64,000 bases of DNA from Bradyrhizobium sp. AZCC 1721. Lineage in GTDB: Bacteria; Pseudomonadota; Alphaproteobacteria; Rhizobiales; Xanthobacteraceae. This document shows positions 39,441 through 48,505 of the stretch, piece by piece. A model generated the notes under the pieces. The model was not told the origin of the DNA. It ran no database searches and worked only from the letters and a program-made list of their open reading frames with translations. Numbering within the stretch: the stretch's first letter is position 1; every line of letters begins with the position of its first letter. Location of the stretch: positions 1,913,001-1,977,000 of the forward strand of contig NZ_JAZHSB010000001.1 of NCBI RefSeq assembly GCF_036924715.1, given 5' to 3'. Made by a program: the position numbers and the translations under genes.

Positions 39441-40442
39441 ATGCGCAAACTGATTTTGGCTGCGGCATCGATCGCGGCATTGACTCTGGTCGGACCGGCC
39501 GCGGCGCAGTCGCCGATCGTGATCAAATTCAGCCACGTGGTGGCGACCAACACGCCGAAGGGGCTCGCGGCGGAGAAATTCAAGGAACTGGCCGAGAAAT
39601 ACACCGACGGCAAGGTCAAGGTCGAAGTCTATCCGAACTCGCAGCTCTACAAGGACAAGGAAGAGCTGGAGGCGCTGCAGCTCGGCGCGGTGCAGATGCT
39701 GGCGCCCTCGAACGCCAAATTCGGCCCCATCGGCGTCAAGGAATTCGAGGTGTTCGATCTTCCCTACATCCTGCCCGACCTCGCCACGGTGCGTAAGGTC
39801 ACCGACGGCCCGCTGGGCACCAGGCTACTCAAGCTGCTCGAGCCGAAGGGCATGATCGGTCTCGCCTACTGGGACAACGGCTTCAAGCAGATGAGCGCCA
39901 ACAAGAAGCTCATTTCGCCGGCCGACTATCGCGGCCTGAAATTCCGCATCCAGTCCTCGAAGGTCCTGGAAGCTCAGTTCCGTGGCCTCGGCGTGGTCCC
40001 GCAGGTGATGGCGTTCTCGGAAGTCTATCAGGCGCTGCAGACGGGCGTAGTCGACGGACAGGAGAACACCTGGTCGAACATCTATACCCAGAAGATGCAC
40101 GAGGTGCAGAAATACATCACCAACACCAATCACGGCTATATCGGCTACATCGTGGTTGTGAACAAGAAGTTCTGGGATGGCCTGCCTGCCGACGTCCGTG
40201 CCCAGTGCGAGAAGGCGATGAAGGAAGCCACTGCCTACGGCAACGGCCAGTCGCAAAAGGAAAACGACGACGCGCTCGCCGAGATCGTCAAGACCGGCAA
40301 GAGCGAGATCATCAAGCTGACGCCGGAACAGGATTCGGCCATGCGCAAGGCGATGGAGTCAGTCTACAAAGACGTCGCCGGTCGTGTCGGCCAGGGGCTG
40401 ATCGACGAGTTCATGAAGGAAGCCAAGGGCGCAACCAACTGA
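39441..40442 (+). CDS. dctP: TRAP transporter DctP-type substrate-binding protein
   Basis: 333 residues. A signal peptide (RKLILAAASIAALTLVGPAAA) precedes the DctP fold starting IVIKFSHVVATNTPKG. The conserved Arg that grips the substrate carboxylate is in LKFRIQSSKVLEAQ, and GVVDGQENTWSNIY follows. Ligands are usually C4-dicarboxylates or other organic acids. ATG 39441 has GGGAGGA upstream. Confidence 0.93.
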   Translation: MRKLILAAASIAALTLVGPAAAQSPIVIKFSHVVATNTPKGLAAEKFKELAEKYTDGKVKVEVYPNSQLYKDKEELEALQLGAVQMLAPSNAKFGPIGVKEFEVFDLPYILPDLATVRKVTDGPLGTRLLKLLEPKGMIGLAYWDNGFKQMSANKKLISPADYRGLKFRIQSSKVLEAQFRGLGVVPQVMAFSEVYQALQTGVVDGQENTWSNIYTQKMHEVQKYITNTNHGYIGYIVVVNKKFWDGLPADVRAQCEKAMKEATAYGNGQSQKENDDALAEIVKTGKSEIIKLTPEQDSAMRKAMESVYKDVAGRVGQGLIDEFMKEAKGATN

Positions 40443-40454
40443 GACGACGTTGTC

Positions 40455-40482
40455 GGGCTTCCGTGCCAAGGCACGGAAGCCC
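40455..40482 (+). terminator. Strong hairpin between dctP and dctQ
   Basis: GGGCTTCCGTGCC-AA-GGCACGGAAGCCC, a perfect 13-bp stem followed by TTGT. It may partly end transcription or protect the dctP end of the message, giving more binding protein than membrane parts. Confidence 0.75.
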
Positions 40483-40556
40483 TTGTATGTTGGGGGCTCG
40501 GCAACACACAGCCGCGAAGGAAGGTGAGGCGTCAAGCCTGACCTGAAGGGGGGACA

Positions 40557-41135
40557 TTGATACTGCTTCGCATCCTCGACCGGCTTGAGGAGATATTGAT
40601 CGCGACGCTGATGGCGCTCGCGACCTTGATCATCTTCCTCGCCGTCTGCCACCGCTATCTGCTCGGCGTCCCCTTCCTGTTTCCGATCCTGTTCCCGATC
40701 AACCTGTCCTGGGCGCAGGAACTGTGCATCTACATGTTCGTGTGGGTCGCCAAGTTCGGCGCCGCCTATGGCGTCCGCACCGGCATCCATGTCGGCGTCG
40801 ACGTCGTGGTCAACCAGATCAAATCGCCCTGGAGGAACGCGATCGTGCTGTTCGGACTGCTTTGCGGGGCCTTCTTCACCGCCGTCATCGGCACCATGGG
40901 CGCGCATTTCGTCTACGGGCTTTACTACACCGATCAGGTGTCGCCCGACCTCGAGATCCCGAGCTGGTTCGTCTATCTCTGCATTCCGCTCGGCTCCTAT
41001 CTGATGTGCTTCCGCTTCCTGCAGGTCGCGTATCGCTACTTCTTCACGGGCGAACTTCCGCACCATGACCATGCTCATGTCGAGGGCGTCGACGTCGATG
41101 CGCCCGGTGCCGGCGTCGCGGAGGTGACGCGATGA
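40557..41135 (+). CDS. dctQ: TRAP transporter small permease DctQ
   Basis: 192 residues with four helices. The DctQ motif region WAQELCIYMFVWVAKFGAAYG is followed by RTGIHVGVDVVV. The start is uncertain: TTG 40557 follows a purine-rich AAGGGGGGA at a good spacing. Its last bases overlap the dctM start as ATGA. It helps DctM move the substrate delivered by DctP. Confidence 0.88.
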   Translation: MILLRILDRLEEILIATLMALATLIIFLAVCHRYLLGVPFLFPILFPINLSWAQELCIYMFVWVAKFGAAYGVRTGIHVGVDVVVNQIKSPWRNAIVLFGLLCGAFFTAVIGTMGAHFVYGLYYTDQVSPDLEIPSWFVYLCIPLGSYLMCFRFLQVAYRYFFTGELPHHDHAHVEGVDVDAPGAGVAEVTR

Positions 41136-42457
41136 CCTCCTTCATCATCTTCGGACTGCTGATCCTGCTGATGCTGACCGGCATGCCGATCTCGATCGCG
41201 CTCGGTCTCACGGTGCTCACGTTCATTTATACGATGACGAATGTGCCGACCGAGTCGGTGGCGCTAAAACTGTTCACCGGCATCGACAATTTCGAGATCA
41301 TGGCGATCCCGTTCTTCATTCTCGCCGGCAACTTCCTGACCCATGGCGGCGTCGCCAGACGCATGATCAATTTCGCGACCACCATGGTCGGGCACTGGTA
41401 TGGCGGCCTCGGGCTTGCCGGCGTGATGGCTTGCGCGCTGTTCGCCGCCGTGTCCGGATCCTCTCCCGCGACTGTGATCGCGATCGGCGCGATCATGTTG
41501 CCGGCGATGGTCAAGCAGGGCTTTCCGAAGCGATTTGGCGCCGGCGTCATCACCACCTCAGGCGCGCTCGGCATCCTGATCCCGCCGTCGATCGTGATGG
41601 TGATCTATTGCGTGGCCACCGGCGGCAGCATCGCGCTCGATCCCGCCGGCCAGCGGGTATCGTCGGCATCCGTGGGCCAGATGTTCATGGCTGGAGTCGT
41701 CCCCGGCGTGATGCTGGCGACGCTGCTTGGATTGACCACCTTCTACCGCGCCTGGAGGAACGATTATCCGCGGCTGCAGCGCGCGAGCTGGGGCGAACGC
41801 TTCGCGGCGTTCCGCAAATGCATGTGGGGATTGCTGCTGATCGTGATCGTCCTCGGCGGCATCTATGCCGGCATTTTCACGCCGACGGAGGCGGCCGCGA
41901 TCAGCGCGGTCTACGCCTTCGTCATTGCGGTGTTCGTTTATCGCGATATGTCGCTCAAGGACGTGCCGAAGGTGCTGCTCGGCTCGGCCAATATGAGCGC
42001 GATGATCCTCTACATCATCACCAATGCGGTGCTGTTCTCGTTCCTGATGGCGAATGAAAACATTCCGCAGCACATCGCAAACTGGATCACCTCGGTCGGC
42101 GTCAACTGGATTATCTTCCTGTTGATCGTCAACGTGCTGCTGCTGCTCGCCGGCAACTTCATGGAGCCGTCCTCGATCGTGCTGATCATGGCGCCGATCC
42201 TGTTTCCGGTGGCGGTCAAGCTCGGTATCCATCCGGTGCATTTGGGCATCCTGATGGTCGTCAATATGGAGGTCGGCATGTGCCATCCGCCGGTCGGGCT
42301 CAACCTCTACGTCGCCTCCGGCATCGCCAAGATGGGCATCACCGAGCTGACGATCGCGGTGTGGCCATGGCTTTTGACCATGCTGATCTTCCTCGGCGTC
42401 GTCACTTACGTGCCGGAGCTCTCGTTGTGGCTGCCGCGTGCGTTGGGGATGCTCTAG
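41132..42457 (+). CDS. dctM: TRAP transporter large permease DctM
   Basis: 441 residues, about twelve helices. SGSSPATVIAIGAIMLPAM and TTSGALGILIPPSIVMVIY are hallmark re-entrant segments, and MVVNMEVGMCHPPVGLNLYV is the second. It couples sodium or proton flow to uptake. Four-base overlap with dctQ. Confidence 0.93.
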   Translation: MTSFIIFGLLILLMLTGMPISIALGLTVLTFIYTMTNVPTESVALKLFTGIDNFEIMAIPFFILAGNFLTHGGVARRMINFATTMVGHWYGGLGLAGVMACALFAAVSGSSPATVIAIGAIMLPAMVKQGFPKRFGAGVITTSGALGILIPPSIVMVIYCVATGGSIALDPAGQRVSSASVGQMFMAGVVPGVMLATLLGLTTFYRAWRNDYPRLQRASWGERFAAFRKCMWGLLLIVIVLGGIYAGIFTPTEAAAISAVYAFVIAVFVYRDMSLKDVPKVLLGSANMSAMILYIITNAVLFSFLMANENIPQHIANWITSVGVNWIIFLLIVNVLLLLAGNFMEPSSIVLIMAPILFPVAVKLGIHPVHLGILMVVNMEVGMCHPPVGLNLYVASGIAKMGITELTIAVWPWLLTMLIFLGVVTYVPELSLWLPRALGML

Positions 42458-42499
42458 CAATATCGCATTGCGGTGGATCAAACGGTGTCACATTACATC

Positions 42500-42525
42500 T
42501 TGGTAAGGGAAGCGTCCCTTGCCAA
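42500..42525. terminator. Hairpin downstream of dctM
   Basis: TTGGTAAGGGA-AGCG-TCCCTTGCCAA, an 11-bp stem with one G-T pair. It has no clean T-tract afterwards, so it may instead be a regulatory structure in the leader of the Spy-like gene. Confidence 0.45.
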
Positions 42526-42587
42526 TCCTTAAGTTGAACGCCGACTGACGCAGGATCATCTTCATGCAACCTTTCAAGGAGGTTCGC

Positions 42588-43154
42588 ATGAGGAAATTCA
42601 CCATCGCCGCCGTCGCGGTTCTTGCCATCGCCGGCTCGACCGCCGTCTATGCCCAGCACCGCCATTGGGGCTACGGCCATATGCGGATGAGCCCGGAGGA
42701 TCGGGCGGCGTATGCCGACGCGCGGATCGCGGCCGTCCATGCCGGTCTCAAATTGACGGCCGACCAGGAAAAGCTGTGGCCGCCAGTCGAGGCCGCGGTT
42801 CGGGAACTCGCCAAGCTCAGGATCGATCGCGCCAATGCGCGGATGCGAGACGATTCCAGCCAGCAGGGGCCGGATGATCCGGTGACGCGGCTGCGCGAGC
42901 GCGCCGAGACCATGTCGGCAACGGCTACCGCCATGAAGAAGATCGCGGACGCGGCCGACCCGCTCTACAAGACGCTGGATGACAGCCAGAAACGCCGGCT
43001 TGCCGTCCTGACCCGTATGGACCGGGGCAGGGAAGGCTGGCGGCACCGCGAGCACTGGCGCATGGACCGCGACTTCGATCGCCATCGCGACTATGACCGG
43101 AACAGGTATGAGCGGGACGGCGGCCCGGACCGGGGCGGCCCCGAACGGCTCTGA
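42588..43154 (+). CDS. Spy/CpxP-like periplasmic LTXXQ-motif protein
   Basis: 188 residues. A signal peptide (RKFTIAAVAVLAIAGSTAVYA) precedes a helical region containing LTADQEKLW, the LTXXQ motif, and a second Ser-Gln-Lys-Arg helix. The C-terminus is charged and repetitive (RHREHWRMDRDFDRHR), probably disordered. Family members act as envelope-stress chaperones. AAGGAGG lies seven bases before ATG 42588; upstream ATG 42564 is rejected. Confidence 0.82.
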   Translation: MRKFTIAAVAVLAIAGSTAVYAQHRHWGYGHMRMSPEDRAAYADARIAAVHAGLKLTADQEKLWPPVEAAVRELAKLRIDRANARMRDDSSQQGPDDPVTRLRERAETMSATATAMKKIADAADPLYKTLDDSQKRRLAVLTRMDRGREGWRHREHWRMDRDFDRHRDYDRNRYERDGGPDRGGPERL

Positions 43155-43189
43155 GGCGCCCCTGATCGGCGCCCGATCCGAACACGGGC

Positions 43190-43216
43190 AAAAGCCGCTG
43201 AAATCCAGCGGCTTTT
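43190..43216 (+). terminator. Intrinsic terminator after the Spy-like gene
   Basis: AAAAGCCGCTG-AAATC-CAGCGGCTTTT, a perfect 11-bp stem ending in TTTT. Confidence 0.85.
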
Positions 43217-43332
43217 CGCCGTTCCGGCTCTCAGCCAAAGCCCGGGAAAACTCCGCCCAGTTTGCTGGACATCCCGGGATCGCTTTGCTAAACGACGCCC
43301 TCTCGCGAAGGCTTGCCGGACTTAAAACATCC

Positions 43333-43408
<76 letters not shown>

Positions 43409-43434
43409 AGCGTCGCAAGGACTTAGCCAGAGAA

Positions 43435-43483
43435 ACCGTTTGAGAAGGCCGAATTAAAACGGTTTTTCAAACGGTGTTTTTTT
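43435..43483 (+). terminator. Intrinsic terminator after tRNA-Lys
   Basis: ACCGTTTGA (43435-43443) pairs with TCAAACGGT (43467-43475), followed by G and seven Ts. Confidence 0.75.
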
Positions 43484-43657
43484 CGACCGGTCGAGCAGTC
43501 CGCTCTCTACAATGTGATCGGGATAGGAGCACACGGGCCGCCGCGAGGTCGATCATTCCAGGCCCGCGGGGCGACAAGGTGAAAGTGTCTTTCATCGCCG
43601 AACTCGCTTTGCGATGACCACCAAACGGTTCAGACTTGGCCCTATCAAGGCTGAAAC

Positions 43658-43685
43658 AGGGGTTCGATTCCCCTAAGGAGCGCCA
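43658..43685 (+). other. tRNA 3'-end fragment (T arm, acceptor strand and CCA)
   Basis: AGGGG-TTCGATT-CCCCT forms a perfect T arm, followed by AAGGAGC, a G discriminator and CCA. No matching 5' acceptor (GCTCCTT) or D arm lies upstream, so this is not a complete tRNA. Fragments like this are usually left by element integration into a tRNA gene. The identity of the parent tRNA is not clear. Confidence 0.5.
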
Positions 43686-43806
43686 AGCTGCGATATCCTG
43701 CGATGATCCGCGATATTGTACGATGCAGGCCGGATCGGGCCCCTAGTTCGTCGTCAATGGCGAGCGAGTAGAAATACAGCGCGAAATATTCGGCTGCTGG
43801 CCTGAC

Positions 43807-44706
43807 CTAAGCATTGATCAGTGAGGCGATAGTCTCCCGGACCCAGTGCTGGCCGCTGTGCCCGTGACTGCGCTCGTGCCATACCATCCCGACCGCGAAC
43901 CCTTCCACGGGGAACGGACAGTCCATCACCTTGAGCTTGTCGGCACGGTCACGTACTAGCCGTTCCGGAACCAGGGCCACGAAATCCGAGCCGGACACGA
44001 TTTCAGGAACGAACAAGAATGAAGCCGCGGACAGCACTGCATTGCGCCTGTGTCCGAGAGCAGCCAACGCGCTATCGACTGGTGTCACGAAACTGCCGTC
44101 GCCAAGCGAAACGACCACATGCTCCAGTTTGGCAAATTCTTCGACCGTGATTCCATCTCGTAGTCGTGGATGCTTCCGGCGGCCGATCAGCACGTAGCGC
44201 TCGTCGAACAAGTGCCTCGTACGAAGACCAGGCGGCGCCACTTGTGGCGTCATGAGCACCAGGTCGACATCACCGCGTGCCATCTGCGCCTCCAACTGCG
44301 GCATGTCCAGATTGCGCAGGGCTACGCGAACTCCGGGCGCCCGCGTCCTGAGTTCCACGACGAGCGGTTTCACCACCGCTGCCTGCAGATAGTCTGTGCA
44401 GGCGATGGTGACGGTTAGCTTGGCTTTGACAGGGTCGAAGTTTCTGTGCGTGGCAAGGGTTGCGCGCACCTGGTCGAGGGCTTGGCGCAATGGGTCGAGC
44501 AGTTCGATTGCCTTGGCGGTCGGGGTCATCCCTCGCTGTGCAGGGATTAACAGCAGGTCATCGAACTCATGCCTGAGACGGTTTAGCTGAGCGCTGACCG
44601 CTGGTTGACTCAGATGCAGGCGGACGGCCGCCTTCGTCACGTTCTGCTCTACCAGCAACGTCTCCAGAGTGACCAACAGATTCAGGTCAAGGCGCTTGCT
44701 ATCCAT
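43807..44706 (-). CDS. LysR-family transcriptional regulator
   Basis: 299 residues. The winged helix is at residues 1-62 (LDLNLLVTLETLLVEQNVTKAAVRL, HLSQPAVSAQLNRLR). The effector domain starts near 90. It resembles the NodD/PnbR-like branch that opens with MDSKRLDLNLLV. ATG 44706 is chosen; the upstream in-frame extension is not LysR-like. It diverges from the NmrA gene, and its start codon lies inside the palindrome ATCCATTGGATGGAT. Confidence 0.92.
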   Translation of the reverse strand: MDSKRLDLNLLVTLETLLVEQNVTKAAVRLHLSQPAVSAQLNRLRHEFDDLLLIPAQRGMTPTAKAIELLDPLRQALDQVRATLATHRNFDPVKAKLTVTIACTDYLQAAVVKPLVVELRTRAPGVRVALRNLDMPQLEAQMARGDVDLVLMTPQVAPPGLRTRHLFDERYVLIGRRKHPRLRDGITVEEFAKLEHVVVSLGDGSFVTPVDSALAALGHRRNAVLSAASFLFVPEIVSGSDFVALVPERLVRDRADKLKVMDCPFPVEGFAVGMVWHERSHGHSGQHWVRETIASLINA

Positions 44707-44715
44707 TGGATGGAT
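44701..44715. promoter_or_regulatory. Palindrome over the LysR start codon (putative operator)
   Basis: ATCCAT-TGG-ATGGAT, perfect 6-bp arms, overlapping the LysR ATG. The same palindrome, with spacer CAG, recurs at 46082-46096 within a duplicated copy of this region. Part of the symmetry could be chance from the coding start. Confidence 0.45.
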
Positions 44716-44864
44716 AGTAGCCGAACACTTCCACGATTTCAAATATAGCTCTGAGCGGCCGATACTTCGTGGCTTAGGGCAGATGGTCGCCACGCTCATG
44801 CTTTGCCAGCTTGGTGGAAGGAGATCGCGCGGAAACCGCCTAGCTCTCAAACCAGGAGAAGCAG

Positions 44865-45866
44865 ATGATCCAAGCCGATACCTCCAAGCCCCTGATCACT
44901 GTTGTCGGCGCCTCGAGCAAGCAAGGCCGAAGTGTCGCCGAGGCCTTGCTCGACAGCGGGCGCTACCGGGTGCGCGCCCTGACCCGGCGACGCGATAGCC
45001 GGCCCGCGCAATTCCTGGCGCAGAAGGGTGCCGAAGTCGTGGTTGCGCCGCTTCAACCCGGCATGCAGGCCGAGCTGACCGCGGCCATGCGCGGTTCGGC
45101 GGGGGCGTTCTTGATGACTCCGCCCATCGTCAAGGTACCGCCCGCCGAACTTGAGTTTACCCTCGGCAAGGAATTGGCCGATGCGGCGCTCGCCGCTGGC
45201 GTCGAGCACGTGGTTTTCAGCGGGCTTGAAAATGTCGAAGCGCGCACCGGCGGCACCAAGTGGGCGCCGCACTTTACTGATAAGGCGAAGGTGGCAGACT
45301 ATATTCGCAGCCTGCCCATTCGCAGCTCGTTCGTGTACCTGGCGTTCTTCTACACCAACTTCCTTGAATATTATGTGCCGCAGCGCGGGGACGACGGCAT
45401 AACGCTTGCCATATACTTGCCGCCGCACATCCCCATGCCGTTCTGTGATCCGCTCACCGCGGCCGGGCCGGCGGTGCGCGAGATTTTCGACCACCCGACG
45501 CAATATGCCGGCAAGACCTTGCCGGTCATCGGCGAGTTTCTCTCGGCCCAGGACATGGTAGACACGTTTGTGCGCGTCACCGGGCAGCGGGCACGTTATG
45601 CCTCCGCTTACTCGCGCGAAGATCTGCTGCGCCACTTTCCGAGTTTTGCGACCGACGAGCATCTCGTGCGCGAGTTGGTGGGGATGGTGGAGTATGCCGT
45701 CGAGTATGGCTATTACGCCCCGGAGCGCGACCTGACATGGAGCCGGAAAATCGATCCGCATGCATTGACCTGGGAGCAATTCCTGAAGCGCAGTAGTTGG
45801 CAAGGCGACTGGCTGTCGTATGGCGCGGCGCCTGAGCCCGACCGCGCCCAGCTTGCACCCACGTGA
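44865..45866 (+). CDS. NmrA-family NAD(P)-binding protein
   Basis: 333 residues, atypical SDR of the NmrA group. The cofactor loop is VVGASSKQGRSVAEAL, and VVFSGLENVEARTGG covers the region of the missing catalytic Tyr. Family members sense redox state or reduce quinones and similar compounds. It diverges from a LysR gene that probably controls it. ATG follows CAGGAGAAGCAG. Confidence 0.82.
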   Translation: MIQADTSKPLITVVGASSKQGRSVAEALLDSGRYRVRALTRRRDSRPAQFLAQKGAEVVVAPLQPGMQAELTAAMRGSAGAFLMTPPIVKVPPAELEFTLGKELADAALAAGVEHVVFSGLENVEARTGGTKWAPHFTDKAKVADYIRSLPIRSSFVYLAFFYTNFLEYYVPQRGDDGITLAIYLPPHIPMPFCDPLTAAGPAVREIFDHPTQYAGKTLPVIGEFLSAQDMVDTFVRVTGQRARYASAYSREDLLRHFPSFATDEHLVRELVGMVEYAVEYGYYAPERDLTWSRKIDPHALTWEQFLKRSSWQGDWLSYGAAPEPDRAQLAPT

Positions 45867-45955
45867 CAGCGGCGACACTGCGTCGTCGACGCGGGAGGGC
45901 GCCACGGCACCGCGGCGCCATCAGCCGCGACTCTGTCATCGAACTCATTCGTCCC

Positions 45956-46087
45956 TTAGACGACCCAACTTGGCACTGACGACCGCTGGCTGGCCAGGCA
46001 GGCCAGCGGCGCCTTTGTCATGATCTGCTCCATCAAGAACGCCGCCGGTGCGACCAGAAGATTGAGGATGAGGCGCTTGCTATCCAT
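45956..46087 (-). pseudogene. LysR 5'-end remnant with duplicated promoter region
   Basis: ATG 46087 opens MDSKRLILNLLVAPAAFLME, clearly related to the start of the LysR at 44706 (MDSKRLDLNLLVTLETLLVE), then diverges and stops after 43 codons. DNA similarity continues about 60 bp upstream of the start (to about 46140), through the divergent promoter. Only the gene's beginning remains. The downstream monooxygenase gene occupies the place NmrA has at the first copy. Confidence 0.7.
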
Positions 46088-46096
46088 CAGATGGAT
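46082..46096. promoter_or_regulatory. Second copy of the LysR-linked palindrome
   Basis: ATCCAT-CAG-ATGGAT, with the same arms as 44701-44715. It is kept in the LysR remnant's start region upstream of the monooxygenase and VOC genes. Conservation of the arms while the spacer changed suggests a binding site. Confidence 0.45.
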
Positions 46097-46409
46097 GGTA
46101 GCCAAAAATTTTTGCGATTTGAAATATGGCTCGGAGCAACGGAAATTTCACCGGCCCGCAACGCCAAAAAAAGCGCCAGTGAAGCACATGGCGCTCCTGC
46201 AGGAGGAGACAACGCGATGCCCCCGATTCCAGATCGGCCGCGATCATCAAGTGATGCTCGCAACAAGACAACCCCGGACCGTTGAACCCACATCGGTCGC
46301 TGCCATCGTCTTGCGAGACTAACGCAACCCGGCGGGGCCGTCTCGCGGCTGCCTGCACAAAACGCAAGTGTGGCCTCTCTTCCAAACGAACCATCAGGAG
46401 CATTCATCC

Positions 46410-46706
46410 ATGTCCACCCTCGTCATTATCGGCAGCGCACAGGCCAAGCCCGGCAAGGCCGACGAGGTGCGCCCGATCCTCAAGTCGTTGCTGCTCCCCA
46501 CGCTCGCCGAAGAAGGCTGCCTTCGCTACGAGATGAACGAAGCCGAGGACGGGCAGAGTTGGGTCTTCACCGAGTTATGGGAAAGCCGCGCCCTTTGGGA
46601 ACGGCACATGGAGTCGGCGCAGGTGGCGCGCTTCAGGGCGGTGGCGGGCGAGATGACGGAGTACTGGCAAATCTTCAAGGGCCATCTGGTGCGCCCGGGT
46701 AGTTGA
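46410..46706 (+). CDS. Antibiotic biosynthesis monooxygenase (ABM) family protein
   Basis: 98 residues, single ABM ferredoxin-like domain similar to YgiN quinol monooxygenases. LVIIGSAQAKPGKADEVRPI, GCLRYEMNEAED and FTELWESRALWERHM are the family blocks. Such small dimeric enzymes oxidise quinols without cofactor. CAGGAG precedes ATG 46410. It lies between a duplicated LysR promoter and a VOC gene. Confidence 0.85.
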   Translation: MSTLVIIGSAQAKPGKADEVRPILKSLLLPTLAEEGCLRYEMNEAEDGQSWVFTELWESRALWERHMESAQVARFRAVAGEMTEYWQIFKGHLVRPGS

Positions 46707-46793
46707 GCCTGCGCCGCCAGCCAACACGATCGAGCCACACGAAGCGACCCTGCGCCCTCCTATCGACCGTCACCACATACGCCGGAGCCAGTC

Positions 46794-47288
46794 ATGCCAG
46801 CCACCAGCCTCTTTCACATCGCCATCAAGACCGGCAAACCCGAAGCGACCAAGCGCTTTTACGAACAGGTTTTCGGCATGGCCGAGTCGCCACGGCCGCC
46901 TTTCGAGTTTCCGGGCTACTGGATGCAGCTCAACACGCCATACGGCGGCTCGATCTTCCACATCTACACCGGCTCGGCGGCTCTCGGCAACGACGGGCGC
47001 ATACCGACGGGCAGCGGAGCCATCGATCACATCGCGCTGTCGGCCTACGGATTTGGCGAGACGCGCGAGCGCTGTCGGATCCTGGGCATTCCCTACCGCG
47101 AGCGGTCCGTGCCCGGTTTCCCGCTTTGGCAACTCTTCTCCTACGACCCGAACGGCATCCAGTTCGAGTTGAACTTTCACTCCGCCTTCGAAGAGCGTCA
47201 GGGGGTGGCCGTGGATCCAAACAATTTCCTCAAGGCGGGGCTCGAGTGGTTCGATCCCGAGGCCTACCGGCAGTTCGAGACGGCGTGA
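46794..47288 (+). CDS. VOC-family (glyoxalase/dioxygenase fold) protein
   Basis: 164 residues with paired beta-alpha-beta-beta-beta units. The first metal-ligand position is His in LFHIAIKTGKPEATKRFYEQ, followed by DHIALSAYGFGETRERC and the Glu of GIQFELNF. It may be a dioxygenase, isomerase or resistance-type binding protein. It probably shares a transcript with the ABM gene 87 bases upstream. Confidence 0.82.
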   Translation: MPATSLFHIAIKTGKPEATKRFYEQVFGMAESPRPPFEFPGYWMQLNTPYGGSIFHIYTGSAALGNDGRIPTGSGAIDHIALSAYGFGETRERCRILGIPYRERSVPGFPLWQLFSYDPNGIQFELNFHSAFEERQGVAVDPNNFLKAGLEWFDPEAYRQFETA

Positions 47289-47416
47289 CTAGTCGCTCAA
47301 TACACGGACCGTGACGAAGCCAACCACGAATAGACGCACCACTGGCTGCGTTGGGTTCGATCTAAACAAGAAGCACTTGCCGGTGACGGCAGAGTTCAAG
47401 AAGGGAGGGGACGCGG

Positions 47417-48409
47417 ATGAATGCGAGATCAAGGTTATTGCGCGCGATCGCAAGCGGGATGTTGCGGGGCTTGTCGGGTGTCGTCGCGCTTGGTGCCGCA
47501 ACGGCTGCGTTGGCGCAAGCGGACAAGCCGCTGACGATCGGTGTGATCGAGTTGTTTCCCAATCCTCACTTCGCCCATGCGCGCAAGGGGATCGAGGATT
47601 TCGCGAGAAAGCACAACGCCAATGTGATCATCCAGAACGCGAACCTGGACGCGACCAAGGAAGCGCAGTTCATCCAGACCTTCATCACCCGCAAGGTCGA
47701 CGCGATCCTTGTGTCGGCGGTCTCGCCGACCGGCTCGTTGGCGGCATTGCGTTTCGCCAAATCCGCCGGCATTCCGGTCATCTGCTACACTACCTGCGTC
47801 AACGCCCCGGAGGACAAGGAGCTGGCGCAAGCCTTCGTCAAGAGCGACAATACGATCCTCGGCGTCACGACGGGCAAGCAAGCCGCGGCCTACATCAGGG
47901 ACGAACTGGGCGGCAAGGCGAAGATCCTGATGCTGACTTGCGAGTCCTATGACGTCTGCAAGGAGCGGCGCAAAGGACTGAACGAGCAACTCGCCGGCCT
48001 GGACGTCAAGATCCTGGCGGAGCAGGAGGGCTTCGTGGTCGACAAGGCCCGCCTGATCGCGGATTCGATGCTGGCCGCAAATCCGGACGCCAATGTCTTC
48101 ATTGCCGAGAACGAGGACGGGATCATCGCAGCGGCGCAAGCAATCAAGGCCAAAGGTCTGGCTGGCAAGGTTGCCGTGTTTGGCATCGATATCAATACCC
48201 AGGTTGCGAAACTGATCGCGTCGTCCGACGGCATCGTCCACTGGACCACCGGGCAGGACCCGCGCTGCTTGGGCGCGCGTGGTCTGGAGGCTGCCATTAA
48301 TGCCGCTCGCAAGCGACCGGTAGGTGACTTCTACCAGTTGTGTCCTTCCCCGACATTCAGCAAGGGCGGTGCGGCCGCGGCACTGAAGTATATCGCCGAC
48401 AACCGGTGA
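47417..48409 (+). CDS. Sugar-type ABC transporter substrate-binding protein
   Basis: 330 residues. The signal peptide ends near AALAQA and is followed by a periplasmic-binding type I fold of the RbsB group. LTIGVIELFPNPHFAHARKG starts it, and VDAILVSAVSPTGSLAALRF is the first ligand loop. Four Cys residues (CYTTCV, CESYDVC) are unusual for this group. It heads a three-gene ABC operon; the ligand may be a sugar or polyol. Confidence 0.88.
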   Translation: MNARSRLLRAIASGMLRGLSGVVALGAATAALAQADKPLTIGVIELFPNPHFAHARKGIEDFARKHNANVIIQNANLDATKEAQFIQTFITRKVDAILVSAVSPTGSLAALRFAKSAGIPVICYTTCVNAPEDKELAQAFVKSDNTILGVTTGKQAAAYIRDELGGKAKILMLTCESYDVCKERRKGLNEQLAGLDVKILAEQEGFVVDKARLIADSMLAANPDANVFIAENEDGIIAAAQAIKAKGLAGKVAVFGIDINTQVAKLIASSDGIVHWTTGQDPRCLGARGLEAAINAARKRPVGDFYQLCPSPTFSKGGAAAALKYIADNR

Positions 48410-48505
48410 GCCCCCGCGGACGCCGGTCGCAGGATGTGTCCGGCCGCGAGACGACGATCGATCCGCGCGTCTTCCCCGCAGCACAGGCAAAAATGGGAGG
48501 AGGAG

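Noticed and set aside
43613..43685. Second tRNA gene after tRNA-Lys
   Set aside because: Only the T arm and acceptor 3' strand are present; no D arm, anticodon arm or matching 5' acceptor.
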